A DNA stretch of 64,000 nucleotides from Palsa-89 sp963824345 (GCA_963824345.1 CAWGOZ010000007.1:1-64000), one strand, 5' to 3'; counted from the first letter of the stretch, positions 27,421 to 37,029 are shown. Translations and numbers: made by a program. The notes: generated by a model not told the origin, from the letters alone.

Positions 27421-28231
27421 CCGCGGGCGTCAGGCTTACCGCCATCCCGGCCACCACGTCCGCTGCGTAGTGATAGCGGCCATACACCGTCGCTACCGCT
27501 ACGCTCATTGCGTATACCACCATTCCCCAGCCGATGCGCCTGCGCTCCGGCAGATATGCGAATAGCGCCCATGCCGCCGAAAATGCGGACGACACGTGCG
27601 CGCTCGGAAACACGCTCGAGTGGATGCCGTAATCTCCCACCAGCCGCAGATTCAGTTCGCGCAGCGCACTCGTGATGTTCGGCGCATCGCTGCCCCCGAA
27701 GACTACTCTCGGCGGGTCCGTCGGAAAGTACGGAAACAACCCATACGCCAGCAGCGTCCCCAGCAGGTACAGAAACATAGCCCCGTTCACGCGCTCCCGC
27801 CGGTGCTGGAAATAGAGAATCGTAACTACGAACGGCGCCACGGCATAAACCAGCAGATAGCAAAGTTCCAGGTAGAGCGGCCCGGCCGAGCCGAGCGCTT
27901 CGATCCCGCGCTGCAATCCGCCCTGGTATAAAATCGCCCGGTCCCACTGCACCCACCGCAATTCCAAATGGAAGTCGCGCGGCAGCGCGGAAAACCAATC
28001 CATCTCCCGGTAGGCCACGAGCAGTAGCGCCACCGGAAACCAATCGCGCAGGATGTTGAACAGCCGTGCGTTCTCGCGCGCCTCGCCCCACTCCAGCGCC
28101 AGAAAGAGAGCACAGACCAGCAGTACCACCGCGAAGGGCCGCCAACGGTTTTCCACGGGAAACGCAGGCGAGATCAGCGCGACATACGCGAAGTAACCCG
28201 TCAGCAGCCACTCGGCGCTCCGCAGTCTCAT
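27365..28231 (-). CDS. PAP2-family membrane phosphatase
   Basis: The 288-residue protein has about six membrane helices and the PAP2 active-site motifs SVFPSAHVSS and YGRYHYAADVVAG, with the catalytic histidines. The first, lysine-containing motif is less clear. Such enzymes dephosphorylate undecaprenyl pyrophosphate or phosphatidic acid, or act as inositol-phosphoceramide-synthase-like enzymes. The 3' end overlaps rplQ by 56 bases on the opposite strand, and no terminator separates the two. Confidence 0.85.
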   Translation of the reverse strand: MRLRSAEWLLTGYFAYVALISPAFPVENRWRPFAVVLLVCALFLALEWGEARENARLFNILRDWFPVALLLVAYREMDWFSALPRDFHLELRWVQWDRAILYQGGLQRGIEALGSAGPLYLELCYLLVYAVAPFVVTILYFQHRRERVNGAMFLYLLGTLLAYGLFPYFPTDPPRVVFGGSDAPNITSALRELNLRLVGDYGIHSSVFPSAHVSSAFSAAWALFAYLPERRRIGWGMVVYAMSVAVATVYGRYHYAADVVAGMAVSLTPAAMILLARRLRLRGLLALP

Positions 28232-28238
28232 CGCAGCC

Positions 28239-29930
28239 TCAGGAGCGTGCCGTGCCCAGCCGGATCAACTGCTCGGCGTGCTTCAACGCTTCCGCCGTCA
28301 CCTTCTGGCCCGACAGCATGCGCCCGATTTCGCGCGTCCGCGCCTCGCCCGTCAGCTCCTCGATCTCGGCCACCGTGCGTCCCTTCACCTCGCGCTTCTC
28401 AACCGAGTAATGATGGTCCGCGAACCCAGCCACCTGCGCCAGATGCGTAACGCATAACACCTGATTCCCCGCCGCCAGCTTCTTCAACCGGCGCCCCACG
28501 GCTTCCGCCACTCCCCCGCCGATCCCACTGTCGATCTCATCGAATACCAGCGTCCGCGCCACGCCGTTCGTCGCGCTCCCGCCGCCGGCATGGCCCAAAG
28601 ATGTCTTCAGCGCCAGCGCGATCCTCGAAAGCTCGCCGCCCGACGCCACTTTGTCCAGTGCCAGCGGCTCCTCGCCGGCATTGGCCGAAATCAGAAATTC
28701 CACGCGATCCGCGCCGTCCTCCGACCAAGCCGCCTCGCCCACCTCAATGCGAAATACCGCGCTCCCCAGCGCCAGCGAAGCCAGCTCCGTTTCTACTTTC
28801 TTCGCCAGCTTCTCGGCGCCCGCCTTGCGCGCCTTGGTCAATGCCGCCGCGCATTCGGCATAAGCCGCGCTCGATTGCGCCAGCTCCGCCGCCAGTTTAA
28901 CTTTGCGTTCACCCGCCGTCTCAATCGCCTCCAGCTTCGATCGAACCTGCTCCCCGAATGCCAGCACGTCGTCCAAGCTCGCCCCGTATTTGCGCTTCAG
29001 CCGCTCCATCAGCGCCAGGCGCGACTCCACTTCGTCCAGCCGTTTCGGGTCCGCCTCCAGCCTGTCCAGGTAATCGCGAATCGCGTCCGACGCTTCGTCC
29101 ACTCCGATGGCCGCGCCCCTCAGCGTCTCCGCCACCGGTTGCAAGCTTCGGTCGATGCCCCCCAGATCCTCCAGCTTTTTCAGCGCCGTTCGAAGCTGTG
29201 AGGAAACGCTCGCCTCGGCCTCGTACAATGCGTTGTACGCCGAGCCCGCATTCTCCTGCAGTTTGGCCACGTTGCGCAGCACCGCCCGTTCTTGTTCCAG
29301 TCGCGCGTCTTCGCCTGGCTGCGGCGCCGCCGCGTCAATCTCCTGGCGCTGGAAGCTCCACAAATCGGCCATCCGCAGCTTCTCCTGCTCGGAACGGTTT
29401 AATTCCTTCAGTTCCCTCTCGATGTCTTTCCACCGCCGGAACAAATTGGCAACCTCGCCGCGCCGGTTTCCAAGCCCCGCGAACTCATCCAGCGATTGCA
29501 ATTGCGCCGCGCTCGAAAAAAGCTGTTGCTGTTCGTGCTGCCCGTGAATATCGCCCAGGAACACCGCGATTTCGCGCAGCAGCGCCACTGTGACAGGACG
29601 GTTTCCGAGGAACGCCCGCGACTTTCCGCCGGCCAGGATCTCGCGCTCGATCAGCAGCTCCCCGTCCTCCACCGGAGCACCGGCCCGCTCCAGCAACTCC
29701 AGCAGAGCCGGTTCCCGCGGCGCTTCAAAAATAGCCGCCACCCGCGCCCGTTCCGTGTCCGACCGCACCACGTCGGCCGAGGCCCGGCCGCCCAGAACCA
29801 GCCCAAGTGCATCCACTACAATGGATTTGCCGCTTCCCGTCTCGCCCGTCAGCAGATTCAGGCCGGCGTGAAATCGCACCCGGACCCGCTCCACCACGGC
29901 GTAGTTCTCCACTACCAGTTCCAGCAACAC
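28239..29930 (-). CDS. recN: DNA repair protein RecN
   Basis: The 563-residue SMC-like ATPase has the Walker A GETGSGKSIVVDALGLVLGG near residue 30, long coiled-coil arms, the signature VASGGELSRIALALK, and Walker B LVFDEIDSGIGG. RecN acts in double-strand break repair, holding DNA ends. Its stop lies seven bases from the PAP2 start, so the two may share a transcript. Confidence 0.95.
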   Translation of the reverse strand: MLLELVVENYAVVERVRVRFHAGLNLLTGETGSGKSIVVDALGLVLGGRASADVVRSDTERARVAAIFEAPREPALLELLERAGAPVEDGELLIEREILAGGKSRAFLGNRPVTVALLREIAVFLGDIHGQHEQQQLFSSAAQLQSLDEFAGLGNRRGEVANLFRRWKDIERELKELNRSEQEKLRMADLWSFQRQEIDAAAPQPGEDARLEQERAVLRNVAKLQENAGSAYNALYEAEASVSSQLRTALKKLEDLGGIDRSLQPVAETLRGAAIGVDEASDAIRDYLDRLEADPKRLDEVESRLALMERLKRKYGASLDDVLAFGEQVRSKLEAIETAGERKVKLAAELAQSSAAYAECAAALTKARKAGAEKLAKKVETELASLALGSAVFRIEVGEAAWSEDGADRVEFLISANAGEEPLALDKVASGGELSRIALALKTSLGHAGGGSATNGVARTLVFDEIDSGIGGGVAEAVGRRLKKLAAGNQVLCVTHLAQVAGFADHHYSVEKREVKGRTVAEIEELTGEARTREIGRMLSGQKVTAEALKHAEQLIRLGTARS

Positions 29931-30094
29931 TCGATGAAATTATACGCGGTTTCCCTCCGTCTAAAGATCCAGTGGGCCTGTCCACGGGTGCCGGATTTGC
30001 GTCATACTGTAAAACAGAATCATCTCAGCATGTTTTTTAGTCATTCAGACGGCATGGCCGCACGATATTATGGGTATGTCCGGAAGGAGCTTGG
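29931..30094. promoter_or_regulatory. Divergent recN / tolQ intergenic region
   Basis: The gap must hold promoters in both directions. The short palindrome CTGTAAAACAG at 30007-30017 resembles an SOS half-site pair, but with a spacer of three rather than eight. I see no other convincing control element. Confidence 0.3.
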
Positions 30095-30781
30095 TTGATA
30101 CTTTCGACAGTGGGCGGCCTGTTCTTGCAACTGAATACCTGGGACCTGGTGCAAAGCTCGGGCCCCTTGCCAAAAGCGGTCATGGTGATTTTGCTTTTGT
30201 TCTCGCTCTTCTCGTGGGCAGTGATCCTGTCCAAGTGGGCCTCGTTCCGCCGCGCCCGCTCGTCCAATCGCTCGTTCCTGCGCGCCTTTCGCAAGGCCCC
30301 CGCGCTCGATACCATCGCCGCGGCGAGCGAACAGTTCAGACGCTCCCCCCTGGTGGTGGTCTTCGATTTCGGCTATAACGAAGTCGCGCGCCAGATGAAA
30401 TCGCGCGGCAGCGTTACCAATCCGCTCTCGCTCGAACGAACCCTCCAACTCGGCATGAGCGAAGAGCTCACGCGGCTCGAGCGCAATATGAACGTGCTCG
30501 CCACCACCGCCACCGTCACGCCTTTCATCGGCCTGTTCGGAACGGTGTGGGGCATCATCGACGCATTCCAGCAATTGAACACCGCCGGCGCCGCCAGTCT
30601 CCGGGCCGTGGCCCCCGGCATCTCCGAAGCCCTGATCACCACCGCCATGGGACTCTTCGCCGCCATTCCAGCGGCGATTTTCTATAATTTGTTCGGAAGC
30701 GCCATCAAGGAGTTCGGGGCGCGCATGGAAGACTTTCAGCTCGAGTTTCTGAACCTCACCGAGCGCACCTTGGAGCGCTGA
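30095..30781 (+). CDS. tolQ: TolQ/ExbB-type proton channel subunit
   Basis: The 228-residue inner-membrane protein has three hydrophobic segments, the first near residues 25-50, and the MotA/TolQ/ExbB signature TATVTPFIGLFGTVWGIIDA. With TolR it converts proton-motive force to energise TolA. The TTG start is backed by AAGGAG five bases upstream. It heads a tol-pal operon, so TolQ is preferred over ExbB. Confidence 0.92.
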   Translation: MILSTVGGLFLQLNTWDLVQSSGPLPKAVMVILLLFSLFSWAVILSKWASFRRARSSNRSFLRAFRKAPALDTIAAASEQFRRSPLVVVFDFGYNEVARQMKSRGSVTNPLSLERTLQLGMSEELTRLERNMNVLATTATVTPFIGLFGTVWGIIDAFQQLNTAGAASLRAVAPGISEALITTAMGLFAAIPAAIFYNLFGSAIKEFGARMEDFQLEFLNLTERTLER

Positions 30782-30790
30782 TTCAATCGA

Positions 30791-31234
30791 ATGGCCTTCT
30801 CACTCAACAGCTCCAGCGGACTCCGGCGCGGCCGGTTTCGCGGCAATCCCTCGCTCGCCGAGATCAACATCGTTCCATTAGTGGATGTGGTGTTGGTGCT
30901 GCTGATCATCTTTATGCTCACCGCCCACGTCATGGAGTTCGGCCTGCAAGTGGAAGTTCCCAAGGTGAAACCCGTCAAGGAAAACATCCAGGATCTTCCA
31001 GTCGTCCAGATCTCCAAAGAAGGCACCACGTATTTGAACGAGAAACCCGTGAACATCAACCTGCTGGCCGGCGAGATTCACCGGCGCTTTCATGATGCAA
31101 CGTCCGTCTATTTGCGCGCCGACCGCCGGACGCCATTCGATCCCATCGCGCAAGTGATCGCCACCCTCGGCGACGCCAAGCTGGCAGTGAATGTAGTAAC
31201 ACAACCGGAAGATCAGTCCGATAAGCGCCGATAA
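30791..31234 (+). CDS. tolR: TolR/ExbD-type proton channel subunit
   Basis: The 147-residue protein has one N-terminal membrane segment containing the proton-conducting aspartate in PLVDVVLVLLIIFMLTAHV, and a periplasmic ExbD/TolR domain. It follows tolQ directly. Confidence 0.92.
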   Translation: MAFSLNSSSGLRRGRFRGNPSLAEINIVPLVDVVLVLLIIFMLTAHVMEFGLQVEVPKVKPVKENIQDLPVVQISKEGTTYLNEKPVNINLLAGEIHRRFHDATSVYLRADRRTPFDPIAQVIATLGDAKLAVNVVTQPEDQSDKRR

Positions 31235-31241
31235 GGGAAGC

Positions 31242-32012
31242 ATGGACCAACACGCCGACATACTCGATCAGCGCGAATCCCTCGGCGGCCCCTTCGTCCA
31301 ATCCGTGCTGTTGCACGCCGCCATCGCCGCCGCATTAATCGTGTCCACCATCAGCTTTCAGCATTCGCGCGAAGTGTGGGGATCGGCCAACACCAGCTCG
31401 GGCTCCGCCGTCGCCATCAATTCGGTGAAGAGCATTCCGCTTCCCTCGCGCGCCGGCATCGTGAATCCGGTTGCCAACGATACCGAATCGCAGGTGCCGC
31501 AAGCGCCCCAGCCCGAGCCCAAGAAGCAGGTAAAGGTTCCCGACGACGCCGTTCCGCTGAAGAGCCGGCTCGCCAAGAAGCAGCCCCGGCTGCAGGCACT
31601 GCAGCGCTACCGTCCGCAACCGCCCGCGCCCAATCAGGTATTCAGCCGAGAGGCGCCCGCCGCGGTTTCTCCCATGTTCCAAAAACCCGGCTCGGGCGGC
31701 GTCGGCGTTGGGCCCAACAGCACGTTTGGAAACCAGTTTGGCGCCTATGCGGACTTGGTAGTCCAGCGCATCACGGAAAAATGGCAGACCGCCGGCCTCG
31801 CTGGCATGCACCTTCCTGTCGCCGTAATCACCTTCGACATTTTGCGCGACGGTTCGGTGAAGAACCCGCAGATTTCTCAACGCAGCGGCAACAGCACGCT
31901 GGATTATTCCGCCCTGCGCGCCGTTTTGGATGCGGGTCAGTTTCCTCCGCTTCCGCCCAACTATAGCGGTAGCTCTACCCACGTGGAACTCCAATTTCAA
32001 TTACAGCAATGA
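31242..32012 (+). CDS. TonB/TolA-like energy transducer
   Basis: The 256-residue protein has a short cytoplasmic start, one membrane anchor (about residues 22-40), a Pro/Lys-rich spanning region (PQAPQPEPKKQVKVPDD) and a C-terminal TonB-type domain (VAVITFDILRDGSVKNPQIS). In this operon it should do TolA's job of linking TolQR to TolB-Pal. Its stop overlaps the tolB start. Confidence 0.85.
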   Translation: MDQHADILDQRESLGGPFVQSVLLHAAIAAALIVSTISFQHSREVWGSANTSSGSAVAINSVKSIPLPSRAGIVNPVANDTESQVPQAPQPEPKKQVKVPDDAVPLKSRLAKKQPRLQALQRYRPQPPAPNQVFSREAPAAVSPMFQKPGSGGVGVGPNSTFGNQFGAYADLVVQRITEKWQTAGLAGMHLPVAVITFDILRDGSVKNPQISQRSGNSTLDYSALRAVLDAGQFPPLPPNYSGSSTHVELQFQLQQ

Positions 32013-33397
32013 AACGAATTATTCTACTTCTCGGCATCGTTCTTGGAGCCTGCGGTTTCGGCCACGCTCAGATCAACAGCGTGATCACCAAGAGCGGGGA
32101 AAAGCCCACCATCGCCGTCCCCGATTTCCGCGGCGCCGGCGACGCGCAAAACTTCATGGGCGCTTTCAACAACACCCTCTTCAACGATCTGCAGGGCTCC
32201 GGCCAGTTGAAGATGATTCCGAAGACGCTCTTCCCGGTGCAGGTTCCGCAACAGCCATCCGACTTCCGCCAGGGCGGTCCTTCTTTCGCCGATTGGTCCG
32301 GCCCGCCGCCCAATGCCAACTACCTCGCCTTCGGCTACACCGCCGCGCAGAACAACCAGATCGTCCTTTACGGATGGCTCTTCGATGTTCGCCAGTCCAA
32401 TCCCAGCTCCGCGCAATTGATCGGCAAGATCTACATCGGCGCCTTGGATGAAGCCGGCGCTCGCAAAGTCGCGCAGGAATTCGCCGCCGATATCTTGAAG
32501 CAGTTCGGCGCCACCAGTCTGATCGGCACCCGCATCTATTTCGTATCCGACCGTAGCGGTCACAAGGAAATCTGGTCCATGAATTACGACGGTTCCGATC
32601 AAAAGCAGTTCACCAACTATCGCTCCATTACCACCTTTCCAGCCGTCTCCTCGGACGGCACCAAGATCGCTTTCACCACCTATCCGATTCTTCCCTCTTC
32701 CAGAAACGCCAACGCTGGGTCATTCGGAAAGCAGAACGAAAATCTTGGACAGCCTCAGATCTACGTCCATTCGCTCGAAAGCGGACGAAAGCTGGTGTAC
32801 TACAATCAACAAGCGTCCATGAACGCGGCTTCCGATTTCTTGCCCGACAGCCGCCACCTGCTGATTTACTCCACCGCCAACGCGGGCTTCTCGCAAATTT
32901 ACGAAACCGATCTCGACGGCGGCGACCTGCACCGTATCACCCACTCCGGATCGCTCGAAGTGGAGCCCAAGGTAAACCCCAAGACCGGCCAGGACCTGGT
33001 CTTTGTCTCCGGGCGCGGCGGCACTCCGCAAATATATAGAATGAGTATTGATGGAACGGATGTGTCCCGCTTGACTACCGGCGAGGGTGATGCCGTAAAT
33101 CCCGCCTGGAGCCCGGATGGCCAGCACATCGCGTTTGCGTGGACGCGTGGATTTGAACCCGGAAATTTCAATATCTTCGTCATGGATGTCGCCAGCCGCG
33201 AAGTGGTGCAGTTGACCCATGGTTCGGGACGAAACGAAAACCCGAGCTGGGCTCCCGATGGCGTTCATCTGGTGTTCTCGTCCAAGCGCGGAAGAACGAC
33301 CGAGCTTTACACCATGCTGGCCGACGGCAGCCAGGTACAGCCGCTGACCACGCAAGGAAATAATGAAAAACCTGTTTGGAGTAAGGCAACACAATAA
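32009..33397 (+). CDS. tolB: TolB periplasmic beta-propeller protein
   Basis: The 462-residue protein has a signal peptide (ending GHAQ), an N-terminal alpha/beta domain, and repeated propeller blades such as RIYFVSDRSGHKEIW, NPAWSPDGQHIAFAW and NPSWAPDGVHLVFSS. TolB docks with Pal and helps outer membrane constriction at division. Confidence 0.94.
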   Translation: MKRIILLLGIVLGACGFGHAQINSVITKSGEKPTIAVPDFRGAGDAQNFMGAFNNTLFNDLQGSGQLKMIPKTLFPVQVPQQPSDFRQGGPSFADWSGPPPNANYLAFGYTAAQNNQIVLYGWLFDVRQSNPSSAQLIGKIYIGALDEAGARKVAQEFAADILKQFGATSLIGTRIYFVSDRSGHKEIWSMNYDGSDQKQFTNYRSITTFPAVSSDGTKIAFTTYPILPSSRNANAGSFGKQNENLGQPQIYVHSLESGRKLVYYNQQASMNAASDFLPDSRHLLIYSTANAGFSQIYETDLDGGDLHRITHSGSLEVEPKVNPKTGQDLVFVSGRGGTPQIYRMSIDGTDVSRLTTGEGDAVNPAWSPDGQHIAFAWTRGFEPGNFNIFVMDVASREVVQLTHGSGRNENPSWAPDGVHLVFSSKRGRTTELYTMLADGSQVQPLTTQGNNEKPVWSKATQ

Positions 33398-33431
33398 TTA
33401 AAGAAGAGATCCACCCAGAGGAGATTCTCAG

Positions 33432-34223
33432 ATGACGGAAAGTTCCAGATTGCACGCTTCCAAGCTCGGCGCGATGACGTTAGGCGCGCTGCTGTTGTTC
33501 GCGGTGGGATGCGCAAAGAAGGCTCCACCACCGCCGCCTCCGCCACCCCCGGCGCCTGCGGCCACCGCCCCACCAACCGCGGCCGCGCCCGTGATCAATA
33601 GCTTCACCGCGGAGCCATCCACCATCGAGCCGGGACAATCCTCCACGCTGCGCTGGTCCATCAGCGGCGCCACCGACATGACCATCGATCACGGTGTCGG
33701 CGCGGTGCAAAGCCAGGGAATGCGCCAGGTTTTCCCCCGCGCCAGCACCAGCTACGCCCTGACCGTGCGCGGTCCCGGTGGCATGGACTCACGCTCCGTC
33801 ACCGTGGAAGTGAGCAGCGCACCACCGCCGCCCCCGCCGCCTTCCGCGCCGCGTCTCTCCAGTGCCGACCTGCTGCAGCAGCAGGCCCAGGATGCGTTCT
33901 TCGATTACGACATGAGCGAGATCCGCAACGACGGCCGCGACGCCCTCACGCGCGACGCCGCATTGCTCAAGCAGATCTTCCAGCAGGATCCCAACTTCTC
34001 GGTGGTGGTCGAGGGCCATTGCGATGAGCGCGGCTCCGCCGAGTACAACCTCGCGCTGGGCGATCGCCGAGCCACCGCCGCCAAGGATTTCCTGGTCCAG
34101 CTAGGCGTGCCCGCCGATCACCTCAAGACCATCAGCTACGGCAAGGAACGCCCGCAATGCACCGAAGCGAGCGAGGATTGCTGGCAAAAGAATCGCCGCG
34201 CCCATCTGTCGGCCGGCCAATAA
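33432..34223 (+). CDS. pal: Pal peptidoglycan-associated lipoprotein with extra Ig-like domain
   Basis: The 263-residue lipoprotein has the lipobox LFAVGC, with the cysteine at about residue 27, then a proline run. An Ig-like or PKD-like domain follows (INSFTAEPSTIEPGQSSTLR), and a C-terminal OmpA-like domain carries EGHCDERGSAEYNLALGDRR. Common Pal proteins are about 170 residues and lack the middle domain. It anchors the outer membrane to peptidoglycan and binds TolB. Confidence 0.93.
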   Translation: MTESSRLHASKLGAMTLGALLLFAVGCAKKAPPPPPPPPPAPAATAPPTAAAPVINSFTAEPSTIEPGQSSTLRWSISGATDMTIDHGVGAVQSQGMRQVFPRASTSYALTVRGPGGMDSRSVTVEVSSAPPPPPPPSAPRLSSADLLQQQAQDAFFDYDMSEIRNDGRDALTRDAALLKQIFQQDPNFSVVVEGHCDERGSAEYNLALGDRRATAAKDFLVQLGVPADHLKTISYGKERPQCTEASEDCWQKNRRAHLSAGQ

Positions 34224-34277
34224 GAATAAATCAAACGCGGGGCGCTTCGCTGCGCCTCGCGGTCCACAGGAGTTTCT

Positions 34278-35207
34278 ATGAGTTTGTCTCGTATCGCCAT
34301 TTTGCTCTTCGCGCTGTCCCCTTTCGCCTTCGGCGCGAGCAAGGAGATCATGGAGCTGCAGCGCGATGTCGCCATGCTGCAGGACCAGGTGCGGAATCTG
34401 CAAAGCACCCTCGATCAAAAGGTCGCTGCCATTCAGACTCTCACGCAGCAAACCCTCGATAGCGCCAACCGTACCAACACCGCCGTGGCGGTCATGGAAA
34501 ATCGCTTCAACGACACCATGAAACAGCAGGAGCAGAGGCTCGACGGGCCGGTTGCCAATGTCGGACAAAAGCTGGACCAGATGTCCGAGGATTTCCGCGC
34601 CGTCCGCGAGTCCGTGCTCGACATGAACACCCGCATGAGCAAGCTCGACGCTAAAATGGCCGATCTTCAGAATCTCATTAATACCACCCGCAGCGCCCCG
34701 GCGGCGCCGCCGCCCTCCATTGGAGGTCCAGGCACACCGCCCGGCGATCCCAACTCCGCTCAGGCGCCCAGCGGTCCCCCCGCCGGAATGCAGGCCGAGA
34801 GCACTTACACCAACGCCTTCCGCGATTATCAAGCCGGCAAGAACGACATCGCCATTCAGGAGTTCACCGACTACCTGAAATACTTCGGCAACACGAATTT
34901 CGCTCCCGACGCGCAGTATTATCTCGCCGACATTTACTACCGCAAACAGGACTACAACGACGCCATGCAGAACTTCGACGCCGTGCTCGAGAAATACTCC
35001 GACAACCGCAGAACCCCCGACGCGCACTATATGAAGGGCATGTGTTTGATGGGCCTGGGGCGCAACGACGCCGCCGCCCGCGAGTTCCGCGACGTTTACT
35101 CGCGCTACATCGATCTCGATCCCGATATCGCCGCCAAGGCCAAGGCGCGGCTGCGCGAGATGGGCCTCACCGTCGGAACTACCGCCAAACGGCGCCGCGC
35201 AAATTAA
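34278..35207 (+). CDS. cpoB: CpoB/YbgF Tol-Pal accessory protein
   Basis: The 309-residue periplasmic protein has a signal peptide (ending AFGA), a long coiled-coil-forming region (EIMELQRDVAMLQDQVRNLQ), a Pro/Gly linker and C-terminal TPR repeats (TNAFRDYQAGKNDIAIQEF). CpoB links Tol-Pal to cell-wall synthesis in E. coli. It closes the operon. Confidence 0.9.
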   Translation: MSLSRIAILLFALSPFAFGASKEIMELQRDVAMLQDQVRNLQSTLDQKVAAIQTLTQQTLDSANRTNTAVAVMENRFNDTMKQQEQRLDGPVANVGQKLDQMSEDFRAVRESVLDMNTRMSKLDAKMADLQNLINTTRSAPAAPPPSIGGPGTPPGDPNSAQAPSGPPAGMQAESTYTNAFRDYQAGKNDIAIQEFTDYLKYFGNTNFAPDAQYYLADIYYRKQDYNDAMQNFDAVLEKYSDNRRTPDAHYMKGMCLMGLGRNDAAAREFRDVYSRYIDLDPDIAAKAKARLREMGLTVGTTAKRRRAN

Positions 35208-35262
35208 ACCCGGCCCACGCGGCGGCCCACGCGGCGGCCCAGGCTGCGGCGGTACACGCGGC
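35208..35262. repeat. Tandem GCGGCCCAC / GCGGTACAC repeats
   Basis: After cpoB the DNA repeats CACGCGGCGGCC about three times and then GCGGTACACGCG twice. This short tandem tract lies directly beside the REP-like pair at 35263-35424. Confidence 0.7.
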
Positions 35263-35424
35263 GGTACACGCGGCTTCAGCCGCGTTTCTCACGCCCGGGC
35301 TCGGCGTACTTCGTGACGTGGCGGCTGGACGGCTCGCTTCCTGTCAACCGGGTGACTCGCCGTGTGAACAAGCGACGGACCGGGCAAGAGGTAGGGCGAA
35401 ACGCGGCCTGAAGCCGCGCGTACC
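35263..35424. repeat. REPIN-like inverted pair of REP sequences
   Basis: GGTACACGCGGCTTCAGCCG (from 35263, continuing CGTTTC) and its near reverse complement GAAACGCGGCCTGAAGCCGC (from 35398) flank about 110 bases without an ORF. Each arm is itself palindromic (GCGGCTTCAGCCGC). This is the layout of a REPIN, a small element mobilised by a separate transposase. No transposase is present in the window. Confidence 0.6.
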
Positions 35425-35481
35425 CGACCCCGATCACCAGCCGCCATCCCCTGTGCTATGCTGTTTGCGCCGCTCGCGCTC

Positions 35482-36990
35482 ATGCCGCATCCAACCTCGC
35501 TACCTCGGATCTGCATCGCCATGGGCTTCCCGGACCCTGCCAAGCTGCTGGAACATGCGCGCCGCGAAGCCAACGCCGGCGAATCCTTCTTCGAGTTCCG
35601 CCTCGATTATCTTCCCGCGCCCGAGCAAGGCGTCGCCGTCATCCGCAAGTTTCTCGCCGCGCATCCGGAATGCTGCATTCTGGCCACCTGCCGGCGTCAT
35701 CAGAATCATGGAAAATTTAATGGCAGCGTGGAAGATCAGATTCGGATCCTGGACGCCGCCCTCGATGCCGGGGCTCGCGCCGTGGATGTCGAGATCGAAA
35801 GCGCCGAGAACGCCGTTCCGCGTTTAGAAGCGCTCCGTGGCAAGGGCCAGCTGCTGCTCTCCTATCACAATTACGACGGCACGCCCTCGCCCGAAACCAT
35901 CGTGCGCCGCATGCTGCGCGTTCCCGCCGACGGCTATAAGATCGTCACCACCGCGCGCAAGCCGTCCGATAACGCCCGCATTCTTGCCATCGCGAAATCT
36001 CACCCCCGCACGCCGCTGGTAGTGCTCGCCATGGGTGAGACCGGCTTCGCCACCCGCGTCCTGGCCCCGGCCTGGGGCGGCCTGTTCACTTACGCCGCGC
36101 CGAACACCTCCGATGGCACCGCATCCGGCCAGGTGACCGCTCGCGTGCTGCGCCATCTCTACCGCGCCGAAAAAGTTTCCCGCGCCGCCAAGATCTACGG
36201 AGTCATCGCCGATCCGGTGCGGCACTCCATCTCACCGGCGGTGCACAATCGCGCGTTTCAATCGCATCGCCTGGACGCGGTCTATCTTCCGTTCCTGGTT
36301 CAGTCCGCGCAATTAAAGGATTTTTTTACGCTCGCCGAATCCCTGCCGATCGCTGGATTCAGCGTCACCATCCCTCACAAGCAGCGCATCCTGCGCTATC
36401 TCGACGTGGTCGATCCTCTGGCCCGCCGCATTGGCGCCGTCAACACCGTCTGGAGAAAAGCCGGAAAATGGCGTGGCGCGAACACCGACGCCGATGCCGT
36501 CACGGTTCCTTTGTCGCGCAAACTGCGCCTGTCCAAATCGTCCGTCCTGGTGGTCGGCAACGGCGGCGCGGCCCGCAGCGCGGCGTATGCATTGGTCGGA
36601 AGCGGAGCCAAAGTCTCCATCGTCGGGCGCAATCCCGACCGCGTTCGGTCGCTCGCCCGCGCCTGCGGCGCCGAATCGCTGCTGCGCGAACACATCAATG
36701 GCCGCAAGTTCGACGCGTTGGTGCACGCCACCCCGCTCGGCATGTTCCCGCATCCCGATGCCTGCTTCTTTTCAGGCGACATTCCCGCCTCGCTGGTTTT
36801 CGACATGGTCTACAATCCGCTCGAAACCAAACTGCTCCGCCACGCCACTTCCCAGGGTCTGACGGTTATCTCCGGCCTCCAGATGTTTCTCGAACAAGCT
36901 ACCCGCCAATTCGAGATCTGGACCGGCGCCGCAGCCCCGCGCTCGGTCATGGAGAAGGCCGCCATCGAAGCGCTCGCTCCTGCCTCGTAG
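35482..36990 (+). CDS. aroDE: Fused 3-dehydroquinate dehydratase / shikimate dehydrogenase
   Basis: The 502-residue bifunctional shikimate-pathway enzyme has a type I dehydroquinase domain (about residues 1-220; Schiff-base lysine in GYKIVTTARK, histidine in LLSYHNYDGT), then a shikimate dehydrogenase domain (HSISPAVHNRAF, TIPHKQR, GAVNT, VVGNGGAARSAA). It catalyses two consecutive steps. I preferred ATG at 35482; ATG at 35458 is also possible, but it overlaps a TATGCT that could be a -10. Confidence 0.92.
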   Translation: MPHPTSLPRICIAMGFPDPAKLLEHARREANAGESFFEFRLDYLPAPEQGVAVIRKFLAAHPECCILATCRRHQNHGKFNGSVEDQIRILDAALDAGARAVDVEIESAENAVPRLEALRGKGQLLLSYHNYDGTPSPETIVRRMLRVPADGYKIVTTARKPSDNARILAIAKSHPRTPLVVLAMGETGFATRVLAPAWGGLFTYAAPNTSDGTASGQVTARVLRHLYRAEKVSRAAKIYGVIADPVRHSISPAVHNRAFQSHRLDAVYLPFLVQSAQLKDFFTLAESLPIAGFSVTIPHKQRILRYLDVVDPLARRIGAVNTVWRKAGKWRGANTDADAVTVPLSRKLRLSKSSVLVVGNGGAARSAAYALVGSGAKVSIVGRNPDRVRSLARACGAESLLREHINGRKFDALVHATPLGMFPHPDACFFSGDIPASLVFDMVYNPLETKLLRHATSQGLTVISGLQMFLEQATRQFEIWTGAAAPRSVMEKAAIEALAPAS

Positions 36991-37029
36991 CTTGCTCACG
37001 CGCGCGGTCAGTAGATTTGCGTGCGTTAC

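Noticed and set aside
30007..30017. CTGTAAAACAG as a LexA/SOS box upstream of recN.
   Set aside because: The CTGT and ACAG halves are separated by 3 bases rather than the 8 of the E. coli box, and the LexA box of this lineage is not known from the sequence.
35212..35290. GC-rich tandem repeats as a possible CRISPR array.
   Set aside because: The units are directly adjacent, only 10-12 bases long and without unique spacers; no cas genes are present. No CRISPR array was seen in the window.
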